DNA of 64,000 bases from Paraconexibacter antarcticus (GCF_024220175.1 NZ_CP098502.1:1736001-1800000), one strand, 5' to 3'. Counted from the stretch's first letter, positions 53,197-61,740 are shown. Notes: a model not told the origin generated them from the letters alone. Translations and numbers: made by a program.

Positions 53197-54032
53197 GCAC
53201 CGTCCCCGCGAACGCGGTCCCGGCCGCCCCTGCCCCGGCCACCCCGCGCGGCCGCGTGACGTTCCCGCGGGTCCTGCGGTCGGAGTGGACGAAGCTCTGG
53301 TCGCTGCGGTCCACGCGCTGGTCGCTGCTCGCGGCGTTCGTCGCGATGGTCGCGCTCGGGCCGGCGATCGCCGCGGTCCGCATGAGCCGCTGGTCGCACC
53401 TGAGCGTCCGTGACCGCATCGCGTACGACGCGATCGACAACGGCGTCGGCGGGTACCACCTCGCGCAGCTCGCGATCGGGGTCCTCGGCGTGCTCGTCAT
53501 CAGCGCCGAGTACTCGACCGGCATGATCCGCTCGAGCATGATGGCCGTCCCCCGGCGGCTGCCGGTGCTCGGCGCGAAGCTCGCCGTCTACGCCGTCGTG
53601 AGCTTCGTGCTCATGCTCGTCGCGACGGTCATCTCGTTCTTCGCGGTCGAGGCGATCGTCCGCGGCCATCACGTGCAGCGGGCGATCGGCGACCCGCGCG
53701 CGCTGCGCGCGGTGGTCGGTACCGCGCTGTTCCTCACCGTCCTCGGCGCGATGGCCCTCGGGCTCGGCGCGCTGACCCGCAACACGGCGGGCGGGATCGC
53801 GACGCTCGTCGGGCTCCTCTTCGTCCTGCCCGGCATCACCGCGCTGCTGCCGTCCGCCACCGCCGACGCGATCTCCCCGTACCTGCCGCTCAACGCCGGC
53901 TTCCCCGTCACGACGAGCACGTTCGAGAACCCGCACCACCTCTCGCCGTGGGGCGGCTTCGGCATGTTCTGCGCCTACGCCGCGGTGCTCGTGCTCGCGG
54001 CGGCGGTGCAGCTCAGGCGCCGCGACGCCTGA
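53193..54032 (+). CDS. Orphan ABC-2 type permease, paralogue of the 21.3-22.1 kb permease
   Basis: A 279-residue permease with six helices. It is very similar over its whole length to the permease at 21.3 kb: both share EWTKLWSLRSTRWSLL, GVGGYHLAQLAIGVLGVLVI and YLPLNAGF. No ATPase gene is beside it, only a 14-codon remnant upstream. It might borrow the ATPase of the 22-23 kb system, or be on the way to loss. The 3' end overlaps a convergent small zinc-ribbon gene by 20 bp. Confidence 0.9.
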   Translation: MSTVPANAVPAAPAPATPRGRVTFPRVLRSEWTKLWSLRSTRWSLLAAFVAMVALGPAIAAVRMSRWSHLSVRDRIAYDAIDNGVGGYHLAQLAIGVLGVLVISAEYSTGMIRSSMMAVPRRLPVLGAKLAVYAVVSFVLMLVATVISFFAVEAIVRGHHVQRAIGDPRALRAVVGTALFLTVLGAMALGLGALTRNTAGGIATLVGLLFVLPGITALLPSATADAISPYLPLNAGFPVTTSTFENPHHLSPWGGFGMFCAYAAVLVLAAAVQLRRRDA

Positions 54033-54243
54033 CGGGCGCGAGCGGCGCCGGGCCGGGCATCGCCACGCGCGTCGCCGGCTCGACGGGCCGCGGGGCCTCG
54101 GGGCGGCGGGCCGGCCGGTCGGTCACGTCGACGAACACGAGCCGCTCGAAGCGCTCGTGGTCGGCGAGGCACAGCGGGCAATGGCCGAAGACCTCCATCG
54201 TCGCGCCGCCGTACAGACGCTCGCACGCGGGACATCGCAGCAT
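54013..54243 (-). CDS. Small zinc-ribbon protein
   Basis: A 76-residue protein starting MLRCPACERLYGG with CPAC near the start and GHCPLC about 18 residues later, forming a four-Cys zinc ribbon. The remaining 45 residues are Pro/Arg/Ala-rich and probably disordered (RPARRPEAPRPVEPATRV). It was chosen over a much longer frame that runs through the promoter of the next gene. It is convergent with the orphan permease, overlapping by 20 bp. Function unknown; similar small ribbons bind nucleic acid or partner proteins. Confidence 0.6.
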   Translation of the reverse strand: MLRCPACERLYGGATMEVFGHCPLCLADHERFERLVFVDVTDRPARRPEAPRPVEPATRVAMPGPAPLAPVRRRGA

Positions 54244-54375
54244 CAGCGGACCGGGCCGGAGGAGCGCGTCAGGGCCATGCCTGACCGGTACCCGGGACCG
54301 CCGCACCCAATCAACCTGGCACGCTCGTGGCCCCTCGCGGCGCGTGCGCGCCGGGCGGCCGGGTAGCCGGGCCCC

Positions 54376-54810
54376 ATGGCCAACTACAACGCAACCGTCA
54401 CCTCGACCCGCTCGCCCGACGAGGTGTTCTCGTACCTCGCGGACTTCCGCTCGGTCGCCGAGTGGGACCCGTCGATCACCGAGGCGACGCACACGAGCGA
54501 CGGCGAGCCGATCCAGGTCGGCGCGCAGTTCCACGTCGTGACGTCGATGCTCGGCAACGAGACGCCGATGGACTACGAGACCGTCGAGCTCGAGCGCCCC
54601 GGGCGCATCGTCCTCCGGGGCGAGAACAGCTCCGCGATCTCGACCGACACGATCACGATCGCGCCGTCCGGCACCGGGTGCGAGGTGACCTACGACGCGG
54701 AGATCGAGCTGAAGGGCGCGCGGAAGCTGGCCGACCCGCTCATGGGGATCGCGCTCGGGCGGCTCGGTGCGAAGGCGAAGGACGGGCTCGCGGAGAAGTT
54801 GAACCCGTGA
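54376..54810 (+). CDS. SRPBCC (START-like) family protein
   Basis: A 144-residue protein beginning NYNATVTSTRSPDEVFSYLA followed by DFRSVAEWDPSI, the canonical start of polyketide cyclase/START-like domains. The middle shows VGAQFHVVTSMLGNETPMDY and ELERPGRIVLRGENSSA, and the C-terminal helix is PLMGIALGRLGAKAKDGLAE. It binds a hydrophobic ligand in a helix-grip cavity in known members. No signal peptide, so cytosolic. The ligand is unknown and it appears to be a single-gene unit. Confidence 0.88.
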   Translation: MANYNATVTSTRSPDEVFSYLADFRSVAEWDPSITEATHTSDGEPIQVGAQFHVVTSMLGNETPMDYETVELERPGRIVLRGENSSAISTDTITIAPSGTGCEVTYDAEIELKGARKLADPLMGIALGRLGAKAKDGLAEKLNP

Positions 54811-54988
54811 TGCGGCCGGGGCGCGCGTAGAGGCGGGAGCGGGCGGGGCGGGCGGGGGCCCGTGTTCCGTTGCGAACGTGCCATGACCACGGCGGTTTCG
54901 ACGGGACGGGATCCGGTTACAACGCATTCCGCCCCGTCGGTGCAGGGTCATCGGGTGGCGGGGCTTCATCTCTACAGGGGGTTTCACC

Positions 54989-56254
54989 ATGTCACGGAAC
55001 ATGCGCTCCGCGGCGGCGCTCGGCGCTGCCGTGGTCGCCGGTCTGGCGTACGCGCCGGCGGCGTTCGCGGGCCGTATCGACTACGTCGTCCCGCCGTCGG
55101 GGGACGGCAGCTACACGGTCGTGGCCGAAGGCCACGGCAACGGCATCGTCAAGGTCACGTACAACCGCTGCGCGACCGCGGGCGTGCCCACGGTGCTGCC
55201 GCTCGACGTGAGCTCGCGGGGCCCGGTCAAGGGCGCGCCCGCCGCCGACTGGAAGGTGCTCAAGGACGGTGCCGCCGACCTCTCGTTCGACCCCGCGCGC
55301 GTGACGTTCACGTCGGGGACGCAGTCGACGCACATCACGATCACGCCGACCGCCGCGTCCGCCGCCGGCGCCCGACTGCGCATAAAGCTCCACGGGGCCA
55401 ACGGCTCCGGCCTTGGCGAAGGCCCCGGCATCATGGTGATCTTCGCCTGCGTCGTTGCGCCCACCCCGGCTCCGGTCCAGGCGACCTGCCCGCCGGCCGC
55501 GACGCGCGCCGCCCCGGCGACCCCTCCGGGCCAGGCGAAGAAGGACGACCCGGTCGTGCCGAACGGCAACGGGAACGGCACCCCGGCCGGCAACGGGGCC
55601 GGCACCCCGGCCGGCAACGGGAACGGCACCCCGGCCGGCAACGGGAACGGCAACGGGACCCCGGCCGGCAACGGGAATGGCAACGGCAGCCCCGCCCCGG
55701 CACCGGCGAGGTGCCCGGCCCCGGCCCCGGCCTCCGCCTCCGCACCCGGCACGACGCCGCCCGCACCCGGCACGACGCCGCCGGCACCCGGCACGACGCC
55801 GCCGGCACCCGGCACGACGCCGCCGGCACCCGGCACGACGCCGCCGGCCCCGGCCCCGGCCCCGGCCCCCGCGCCCGCCGTCGCGCCTGTGTCGCTGACC
55901 GCGCCGACCGCGAACACGTTCCCGGTCGTCGGCTCCTCGGCCGGCTCCGGCCCGGCGCGCTGCGTCGCGCCGCCGCGGGTCGTGCGGGCGGTCGCCGGTG
56001 AGCACGTGACGTTCCGCGTCATCGTCCGCGCGAACGGCGTCCTCATCCGCGGCGCCGCGGTGCGCGTCACGACCCCGGACGGCACGGTCACGAAGCACAG
56101 CGACCGGCACGGCGTCGCGCTGTTCCGCATCCGTCCGTCCCGCGCCGGCCATCTGACGGTCCAGGCCGACGCGTGCTTCGGTGTCCGGACGATCCGTGTG
56201 AAGGCGGCACGGGTCTCGAGCCGCTCCGGCGTCTCGCCGGCGTTCACCGGGTGA
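54989..56254 (+). CDS. Secreted surface protein with Asn/Gly and Pro/Thr repeat linkers
   Basis: A 421-residue exported protein (signal peptide AAALGAAVVAGLAYAPAAFA). An N-terminal beta domain (about 30-150: GRIDYVVPPSGDGSYTVVAE, VKVTYNRCATAGVP) is followed by a low-complexity linker with five TPAGNG-type units and five APGTTPP units. A C-terminal Ig-like/carboxypeptidase-regulatory domain follows (about 320-415: FRVIVRANGVLIRGAAVRVT, RHGVALFRIRPSRAGHLTVQ). Thr/Pro spacers of this kind cross the cell wall. The function is unknown. The stop overlaps an alternative GTG start of the L,D-transpeptidase gene, suggesting joint expression. Confidence 0.8.
   Translation: MSRNMRSAAALGAAVVAGLAYAPAAFAGRIDYVVPPSGDGSYTVVAEGHGNGIVKVTYNRCATAGVPTVLPLDVSSRGPVKGAPAADWKVLKDGAADLSFDPARVTFTSGTQSTHITITPTAASAAGARLRIKLHGANGSGLGEGPGIMVIFACVVAPTPAPVQATCPPAATRAAPATPPGQAKKDDPVVPNGNGNGTPAGNGAGTPAGNGNGTPAGNGNGNGTPAGNGNGNGSPAPAPARCPAPAPASASAPGTTPPAPGTTPPAPGTTPPAPGTTPPAPGTTPPAPAPAPAPAPAVAPVSLTAPTANTFPVVGSSAGSGPARCVAPPRVVRAVAGEHVTFRVIVRANGVLIRGAAVRVTTPDGTVTKHSDRHGVALFRIRPSRAGHLTVQADACFGVRTIRVKAARVSSRSGVSPAFTG
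55560..55690 (+). repeat. In-gene tandem repeat encoding TPAGNGNG units
   Basis: Variants of a 12-24 bp unit (GGCAACGGGAACGGCACC and CCGGCC) repeat about five times and encode Asn-Gly-rich linker residues 190-230 of the surface protein. Unit lengths differ by multiples of 6 bp, so the frame is kept. Slippage should make the number of units variable between strains. Confidence 0.8.
55742..55846 (+). repeat. Five tandem 21-bp repeats encoding APGTTPP
   Basis: Five near-identical copies of GCACCCGGCACGACGCCGCC plus one G or C give the heptapeptide APGTTPP five times, followed by an alternating Pro-Ala stretch. The near identity at the DNA level points to recent expansion. Confidence 0.88.
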
Positions 56255-56256
56255 GG

Positions 56257-56982
56257 ATGCGCGCCCGCGCTGCTCTCGCCGCGGCGGTGGCGGCGGTGCT
56301 CGCCGCCGCCGCCCTGCCGGCGGTGGGTGCCGCCACGGCCGCCACGCCGGCCCCGCGCCTGTCCGTCCCCGGCTACCGCGCGACGTTCGCGTTCGTCGAC
56401 CGCGCCACGGTGGCGCGGTCACGGCCGGGGCGTGGCGGCCGCGTCGTCGGCCGGCTCACGCTGCGCACGGGCGACGGGACCGACGAGCTCGTCGGCGTGC
56501 TGGCCCAGCGCCGGGTGGCGGGCCAGGCGTGGCTGCGGGTGCAGCTGCCCATCCGGCCGACGGGGGCGACGGGGTGGATCTTGCGCTCGGCCGTCGGCGA
56601 GCTGCGCTCCGTGCCGACGTGGCTGCGCATCAGCCGGCGGCGGCTGCGCGCGACGCTCGTCCGCAACGGCCGCATCGTGTTCACGGCGCCGATCGGCATC
56701 GGCGCGCCGGGCCGTCCGACGCCGTCCGGCACCTTCTACGTCCGTGACCGCCTCGTGCCCCGCGACCCGAGCGGGCTGTACGGCCCCGTCGCCTTCGGGA
56801 CGAGCGCCCACTCCGACGTCCTGACCGACTGGCCGGGCGGCGGCTACATCGGGATCCACGGCACCGATGAGCCGCAGCTCATCCCCGGCCGCGTCTCCCA
56901 CGGCTGCGTGCGCATGCGCAACGCCGACATCCTGCGCCTCGACCAGCTCATGCCGGTCGGGACCGCCGTCACGATCAGCTGA
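56257..56982 (+). CDS. L,D-transpeptidase (YkuD domain), exported
   Basis: A 241-residue exported enzyme with a signal peptide (RARAALAAAVAAVLAAAALP). After an SH3-like N-terminal part (VVGRLTLRTGDGTDELVGVL), the YkuD domain runs to the end. It has TPSGTFYVRDRLVPRDPS, GYIGIHGTDEPQLIPGRV and the catalytic SHGCVRMRNADI with Cys and His. It forms 3-3 peptide crosslinks in peptidoglycan. ATG 56257 is preferred; GTG 56251 is in frame and overlaps the previous stop. Confidence 0.93.
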   Translation: MRARAALAAAVAAVLAAAALPAVGAATAATPAPRLSVPGYRATFAFVDRATVARSRPGRGGRVVGRLTLRTGDGTDELVGVLAQRRVAGQAWLRVQLPIRPTGATGWILRSAVGELRSVPTWLRISRRRLRATLVRNGRIVFTAPIGIGAPGRPTPSGTFYVRDRLVPRDPSGLYGPVAFGTSAHSDVLTDWPGGGYIGIHGTDEPQLIPGRVSHGCVRMRNADILRLDQLMPVGTAVTIS

Positions 56983-57424
56983 CGTCCGCGCCGTCGCCCG
57001 GCTCCCGGCCGGGCGACGTGCCGGCGTCGGCGGGCGCGGTGCCGGTGCCGGGCTCGGTCGCGCGGAGCAGGCACCAGACCAGGGTCGGGTTGTGGCGGAC
57101 GCCCCACGCCTGCGTCAGCGTGTCGACGATGCGCAGGCCCCGGCCGCCGGTCTCGTCCGGCTCGCGGGGCGCGATCACCTGCGGGAGGCTGTCGTCGCGC
57201 ACGCCGACCTCGAGCTCGTCGTCGTGCTCCCGCAGCGAGATGCGGACCCGGCCGAAGTCCGGGCCGTGGCGGATCGCGTTGATGACGAGCTCGTTGACGA
57301 CGAGCACGAGGTCGGTCCGGACCTTCTCGGGGAGGTGGCCCGCCCAGCGCAGCAGCGCGCGGCGCACCGTGCCCGCCGACTCGGGGCGGGCGGTGACCTC
57401 CATGTCGAACGGATCGCCGGCCAT
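56975..57424 (-). CDS. RsbW-like ATP-binding protein (anti-sigma/serine kinase type)
   Basis: A 149-residue stand-alone HATPase: MEVTARPESAGTVRRALLRW, N-box VLVVNELVINAIRHGPDFG, a short loop RVRISLREHDDELEVGVRDD and the G-box EPDETGGRGLRIVDTLTQAW. The absence of a His box and the compact size fit the RsbW/SpoIIAB-like regulators common in actinobacteria, which bind sigma factors or anti-sigma antagonists. No partner gene is adjacent. The 3' end overlaps the L,D-transpeptidase gene by 8 bp in convergent orientation. Confidence 0.85.
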   Translation of the reverse strand: MAGDPFDMEVTARPESAGTVRRALLRWAGHLPEKVRTDLVLVVNELVINAIRHGPDFGRVRISLREHDDELEVGVRDDSLPQVIAPREPDETGGRGLRIVDTLTQAWGVRHNPTLVWCLLRATEPGTGTAPADAGTSPGREPGDGADVS

Positions 57425-57480
57425 GCCGAGCGGATACCCGGCGCGCCGGCTTCCCACCGCCGGATCGCACGACGGTGCGA

Positions 57481-59205
57481 TCAGCGACGACTCTCGAGCG
57501 TCTCGGTGAGCTTCGCGATCGCGAAGCCCCAGGCGTCGGAGGCGTGGAGCTTCGGGGGCAGCGCGATCTCGTTCGGGTTCGTGACCGCGTCGAGCAGCAC
57601 CGGCCCCGGATGGGCGAAGACCTCGCGCAGGGCGTCGTCGAGCCCCGCGGGATCCTCGACGCGCACCCCGTGCAGCCCGAGGGCACGGGCGACCGCCGCG
57701 AGGTCGGGGTTCGCGAGCTGGGTGCCGAACTCCGGCAGGCCGCCCTGCTCCTGCTCGAGCTTCACCATGCCGAGGCGGCCGTTGTCGAAGACGATGACCC
57801 GTAGCGGCAGCTCGTAGGCGACGGCGGTGAGCAGGTCGCCGAGGAGCATCGTCAGCCCGCCGTCCCCGCAGAAGGCGACGACCTGGCGGTGGCGGTCCAG
57901 GGCCTGCGCCCCGAGCGCCTGGGGCATCGCGTTCGCCATCGACCCGAGGTTGTAGGAGCCGAGCAGGCGCCGGGTGCCGCGGAGCGTGACGAAGCGCGAG
58001 AGCCACACCGTCGACATGCCGGTGTCCGTCGTGAAGATCGCGTCGTCGGACGCGTGGCGGTCGACGAGCCGCGCGACGGCCTCGGGCCGGATGCGGTCGT
58101 CGGGGTTGTCGAACGTCGACCGGACGCGCGCGATGATGCCGCCGTCCTCGTCGTGGCCCGGGTCGGCGAGCGCCTCCTGGCGGGTGCGCCACTCGGCGTA
58201 GCGCTCCGTGCTCGCGTCGAGGTGCGCGCGGTCCTCCTTCGCCGCGACGGCGTCGAGGAGCGCGGTGAGCGTCAGCCGGGCGTCCGCGGCGATCCCGAGA
58301 TCGACGGGCGTGCGGCGGCCGATGTGCGCGCTGCGCGAGTCGATCTGCACGACGGTCTTGCCGGTCGGGTACCAGTCGGGGTAGGGGAAGTCGGTCCCGA
58401 CCATGAGCAGGACGTCGCCGTGGTCGAGCGCGTGCTGGGCGGCCGGGTTGCCGATGAGGCCGGACTGCCCGACCGCGAACGGGTTCTCGGCCTCGAGGCC
58501 CTCCTTCGCCTTCAGCGTGAGGACCATCGGCGCGGCGAGCCGGTCCGCGAGGGCGAGCACCTCGGTCCGGGCCTCGCGCGCGCCCATGCCGACGAGGAGC
58601 GTGACCGTGGAGGCGGCGTCGACGAGGTCGGCGGCCGCGCGGACGAGCGCCGGGTCCGGCGGGGCGGGGGCGGGCGGCGCGGCGAAGCGCGGCGGCGGCC
58701 CGGGGGCGTCGAGGCCGCCGACGTCGCCGGGCAGCGTGAGGACCGCGACGCCGGGACCGTCGAGCGCGGTCTGCACCGCCTGCTCGAGCAGGCGCGGGAG
58801 CTGCTCGGGGCTCGTGACGGTCGCGTGGAAGGCGGCGACGTCGGCGAACAGCGCGTCGTTGTCGACCTCCTGGAAGAACTCGCTGCCGAGCTCCGCGAGC
58901 GGGACCTGACCGCAGATCGCGAGCACCGGCGTGCGGGACTTCTTCGCGTCGTAGAGCCCGTTGAGCAGGTGGATCGAGCCGGGGCCCACCGTCCCCATGC
59001 ACACGCCGAGCGTCCCGCTGAGCTGGGCCTGCGCGCCGGCCGCGAACGCGCCGGCCTCCTCGTGCCGGACGCCGACCCACTCCACGCGGTCCTCGCGGCG
59101 GATGGCGTCGGTGACGGGGTTCAGCGCGTCCCCGACGACACCCCAGACATGGGTGACGCCGAGGTCGGCGATGGCGGTGACGATCGTTTCGGCGACGGTG
59201 GGCAA
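57481..59205 (-). CDS. poxB: Pyruvate dehydrogenase (quinone)-like TPP enzyme
   Basis: A 574-residue three-domain TPP enzyme. The N-terminal pyrimidine-binding part has VWGVVGDALNPVTDAI and the catalytic Glu in VGVRHEEAGAFAAGAQAQLS. The central domain has TLLVGMGAREARTEV and NPFAVGQSGLIGNPAA. The PP domain has the TPP motif VVAFCGDGGLTMLLGDLLTA with FDNGRLGMVKLEQEQ. The sequence style matches PoxB, which oxidises pyruvate to acetate and CO2 and passes electrons to quinone; acetate could then feed the nearby acetyl-CoA synthetase. Acetolactate synthase is the alternative, but the NGRLGMVKLEQE segment favours PoxB. Confidence 0.85.
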   Translation of the reverse strand: MPTVAETIVTAIADLGVTHVWGVVGDALNPVTDAIRREDRVEWVGVRHEEAGAFAAGAQAQLSGTLGVCMGTVGPGSIHLLNGLYDAKKSRTPVLAICGQVPLAELGSEFFQEVDNDALFADVAAFHATVTSPEQLPRLLEQAVQTALDGPGVAVLTLPGDVGGLDAPGPPPRFAAPPAPAPPDPALVRAAADLVDAASTVTLLVGMGAREARTEVLALADRLAAPMVLTLKAKEGLEAENPFAVGQSGLIGNPAAQHALDHGDVLLMVGTDFPYPDWYPTGKTVVQIDSRSAHIGRRTPVDLGIAADARLTLTALLDAVAAKEDRAHLDASTERYAEWRTRQEALADPGHDEDGGIIARVRSTFDNPDDRIRPEAVARLVDRHASDDAIFTTDTGMSTVWLSRFVTLRGTRRLLGSYNLGSMANAMPQALGAQALDRHRQVVAFCGDGGLTMLLGDLLTAVAYELPLRVIVFDNGRLGMVKLEQEQGGLPEFGTQLANPDLAAVARALGLHGVRVEDPAGLDDALREVFAHPGPVLLDAVTNPNEIALPPKLHASDAWGFAIAKLTETLESRR

Positions 59206-59212
59206 GGGGTCC

Positions 59213-60808
59213 TCAGGGTCGGACGGGCAGGGGCGTGAAGCGGTCGGGGTCGGCGCGGCCCCAGTCGACGAGCCAGCTCTCGGGGACCTCGTCGAGCAGC
59301 TGGCCGGGCGCGAGCCACTCGTAGAGCTCGGCGTAGCTGCGCGAGGTGACGTGGTCGACGCGCCGCATGAGGTGGTGCGGGCCGGCGTCGCGGTGGTCCT
59401 CGAGCCCCATCGACGCGATGAGGCGCTGCGCCTCGGCGACCGTCGCGTGCTGGTAGCGGGTGACCCGCTGCGTCTTGTCGGGGACGTCGAGGGCGCGCGA
59501 GCGCTTCGGGTCCTGCGTCGCGACCCCGACCGGGCACTGGTTCGTGTGGCAGCGCTGGGACTGGATGCAGCCGACGGCCATCATCATCGCGCGGGCGGCG
59601 TTCGTGTAGTCGGCGCCCTGGGCGAGGCGCTTGACGATGTCGCTGCCCGTGGCGACCTTCCCGCTCGCGCCGATCCGGATGCGGTCGCGCAGGCCCGTGC
59701 CGACGAGGACGTTGTGGACCATCATCAGCCCGTCCGTCAGCGGGGTCCCCATGTGGTCCTCGTACTCCGCCGGCGCCGCTCCCGTCCCGCCCTCGGAGCC
59801 GTCGACGACGATGAAGTCCGGCGCGGTCCCCTCCTCGAGCATCGCCTTGGCGAGGGCGAGCAGCTCGTGGCGCGAGCCGACGCAGAGCTTGAAGCCGGCC
59901 GGCTTGCCGCCGGCGAGCTCGCGCATGTGGGCGACGAAGCGGATGAGCTCGCGCGGGGTCGAGAACGCCGTGTGGGCGGGCGGGCTCACGCACGTCTGGC
60001 CCTGCGGGACCGAGCGGGCCTCCGCGATCTCCGCGGTGACCTTCGCGCCCGGCAGCACGCCGCCGATGCCGGGCTTGGCGCCCTGGCTGAGCTTCAGCGA
60101 CACGCACTTCACCGCGTCGTGCGCGGCCTTCTCGCGGAACTGGGCCTCGTCGAACCGGCCGTCGTCGGTGCGCGCCCCGAAGTAGCCGCTCCCGAGCTCC
60201 CAGATGAGGTCGCCGCCCTGCAGGTGGTGGTCGGTCAGGCCGCCCTCGCCCGTGTCGTGGGCGAAGCCGCCGGCCGCCGCGCCGCGGTTGAGCGCGGTCA
60301 GCGCCGCGCCGGAGAGCGCGCCGAAGCTCATCGCCGAGACGTTCAGCAGCGCCATGTCGTACGGCTGCGTGCAGTCCGGGCCGCCGACGCGGACGCGCGG
60401 CGGCTCGTCGGGCGGGTCGAGCGGATGCGTCGAGTGCAGCAGCCACTCGTACCCGGGAGCGGACACGTCGCGCTCGGTGCCGAAGGCCTGCTCGTCCTTG
60501 AGGCCCTTCGCGCGCTCGTAGATCGCCGTGCGGGTGTCGCGGTCGTACGGGCGGCCGTCGTAGTTGCGCTCGATGAAGTACTGCTGCAGCTCCGGCCGGA
60601 TCGCCTCCATCGCGAAGCGCGCGTGGCCGAGGAGCGGGTAGTTGCGGAGGATCGAGTGGCGGCGCTGCCCGAGGTCGTACACCCCGACGGCGACGAGCGC
60701 GCCGGTCACGACGGCGAGGACGTCCCACCCGGCGCCGCCGCCGGTGAGGGCCTCGGCGAGCGCGCCGGCGAAGAGGAGGACGGCGAGGGCGAGGCCGGAG
60801 AAGCGCAT
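59213..60808 (-). CDS. FMN-binding glutamate-synthase-family protein (GltB2-like)
   Basis: A 531-residue protein with two short N-terminal hydrophobic helices (LALAVLLFAGALAEALTGG, WDVLAVVTGALVAVGVY), then the glutamate synthase FMN domain: MALLNVSAMSFGALSGAALT, GGDLIWELGSGYFGAR, KLSQGAKPGIGGVLPGAKVT, FIVVDGSEGGTGAAPAEYED. A Cys cluster (GCIQSQRCHTNQCPVGVATQ) would hold a 3Fe-4S cluster. The amidotransferase domain of true GltB is absent, so ammonia-dependent or other redox chemistry is expected. It ends 7 bp before poxB on the same strand, suggesting an operon. Confidence 0.88.
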   Translation of the reverse strand: MRFSGLALAVLLFAGALAEALTGGGAGWDVLAVVTGALVAVGVYDLGQRRHSILRNYPLLGHARFAMEAIRPELQQYFIERNYDGRPYDRDTRTAIYERAKGLKDEQAFGTERDVSAPGYEWLLHSTHPLDPPDEPPRVRVGGPDCTQPYDMALLNVSAMSFGALSGAALTALNRGAAAGGFAHDTGEGGLTDHHLQGGDLIWELGSGYFGARTDDGRFDEAQFREKAAHDAVKCVSLKLSQGAKPGIGGVLPGAKVTAEIAEARSVPQGQTCVSPPAHTAFSTPRELIRFVAHMRELAGGKPAGFKLCVGSRHELLALAKAMLEEGTAPDFIVVDGSEGGTGAAPAEYEDHMGTPLTDGLMMVHNVLVGTGLRDRIRIGASGKVATGSDIVKRLAQGADYTNAARAMMMAVGCIQSQRCHTNQCPVGVATQDPKRSRALDVPDKTQRVTRYQHATVAEAQRLIASMGLEDHRDAGPHHLMRRVDHVTSRSYAELYEWLAPGQLLDEVPESWLVDWGRADPDRFTPLPVRP

Positions 60809-60824
60809 GCAGTCGATCCGGGAC

Positions 60825-61310
60825 TCAGGAGGCCGCGGCCGGTGCGGTGTGCCGCAGGTCGGTCCCGTTCGGGTTGACCGTCGCCTGCCACGGCTGCCCG
60901 CCGCGCGTGCCCGTCAGCGACCACCGCTGCCGGCCGGTCGACGGGTCGAGGGCGAGCCGGAGCTCACGGACGGTGGTCGGCGCGTCGCTCGACGCGCCGG
61001 TCGCCCGGGCGAGGACGGGGACCACACCGGGGTTCAGGTAGGCGGCGCGGACCCCGGGCTGCCCGCGGCGGGCGCGGACGACGGTGACATGGCCGGCGTC
61101 GCCCTCGATGCGGACGGAGGCGAGGCGGACGCCCGGGTGGTCCTGCACGAGCCGGGCGGCGATCTGCCGGAACGCGGCGTCGTCCGGCATGAGCACGCCG
61201 GCCATCGGCGCCCGGCCGCCGGAGGACCCGGCCGCGCCGGCGAACGAGGAGGCGATCGCGCCGATGAGGACCGCGGCGGTGAGCAGCAGACCGGCGCAGA
61301 GGGCGCGCAT
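60825..61310 (-). CDS. Exported protein with a small alpha/beta domain, unknown function
   Basis: From ATG 61310 the protein has 161 residues: a hydrophobic N-terminus (LCAGLLLTAAVLIGAIASSF) and then AFRQIAARLVQDHPGVRLAS, VRIEGDAGHVTVVRARRGQP and LRLALDPSTGRQRWSLTGTR. It looks like a small secreted or anchored domain with three to four strands. A GTG at 61364 is an in-frame alternative start. No family is recognised. It lies 16 bp upstream of the GltB-like gene on the same strand, so it may be in that operon. Confidence 0.6.
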   Translation of the reverse strand: MRALCAGLLLTAAVLIGAIASSFAGAAGSSGGRAPMAGVLMPDDAAFRQIAARLVQDHPGVRLASVRIEGDAGHVTVVRARRGQPGVRAAYLNPGVVPVLARATGASSDAPTTVRELRLALDPSTGRQRWSLTGTRGGQPWQATVNPNGTDLRHTAPAAAS

Positions 61311-61518
61311 GCGCCACGCCTCGGGGGTGGGCGCGGCGGCAGGATCGGGAAGGACCGTCGACACGGATCGCTGCTGCCCGGTACGGGCGCGCGCGAAACG
61401 TTGGGGCGGTGCCGAAGGGGGGCCCGGAACGGGTCCCACGCGACGCACGCGCGCGCGTGAGGCGGCGTGCGCCCGGGTACGGGGGAGACGACCTGCCGAT
61501 CGACGAAGGAGAGCCGCC

Positions 61519-61704
61519 ATGCGCCCGTCCCCGGAGCCCGACCCCGACGAGCACGACGAGGAGCCGCCGCGGTCCGGCCGCGACCCCGATCCCGACCCCG
61601 CCGACGAGGCGGCCACCGGCTCCGACGGACCGGGCGCTGGCGCCGACGGGACGGTCCCCGGCGCGGGGACGGCGGGCGCGGGCGGCGCCGAGCGCAGCCG
61701 CTGA
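61519..61704 (+). CDS. Small acidic disordered protein
   Basis: A 61-residue protein (MRPSPEPDPDEHDEEPPRSG onward) made almost only of Pro, Asp, Glu, Gly and Ala. GAAGGAGAG precedes the ATG at a good distance, and codon use has the strong third-position GC of real genes. It lacks any hydrophobic core. It is 36 bp upstream of rarD. Function unknown; it could be a non-coding frame, so confidence is moderate. Confidence 0.45.
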   Translation: MRPSPEPDPDEHDEEPPRSGRDPDPDPADEAATGSDGPGAGADGTVPGAGTAGAGGAERSR

Positions 61705-61740
61705 CGAGGCTCGCCGGCGCGCGCCGCGTACGCTGGACCC

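Noticed and set aside
51818-53539. Upstream extension of the Kelch gene frame through the YVTN gene
   Set aside because: The frame is open only because of GC bias. A lipobox signal peptide and an ATGA overlap set the start at 51817.
55560-55846. Tandem repeats as a possible CRISPR array
   Set aside because: Units have no spacers of constant length and are in frame within a secreted protein, so they are coding repeats.
57425-59080. Upstream extension of the RsbW-like frame across poxB
   Set aside because: poxB is unmistakable in another frame; the HATPase starts at the ATG at 57424.
58961-60877. A 638-residue plus-strand open frame opposite poxB and the GltB-like gene
   Set aside because: It spans two well-defined genes on the other strand and contains no recognisable domain, so it is a shadow.
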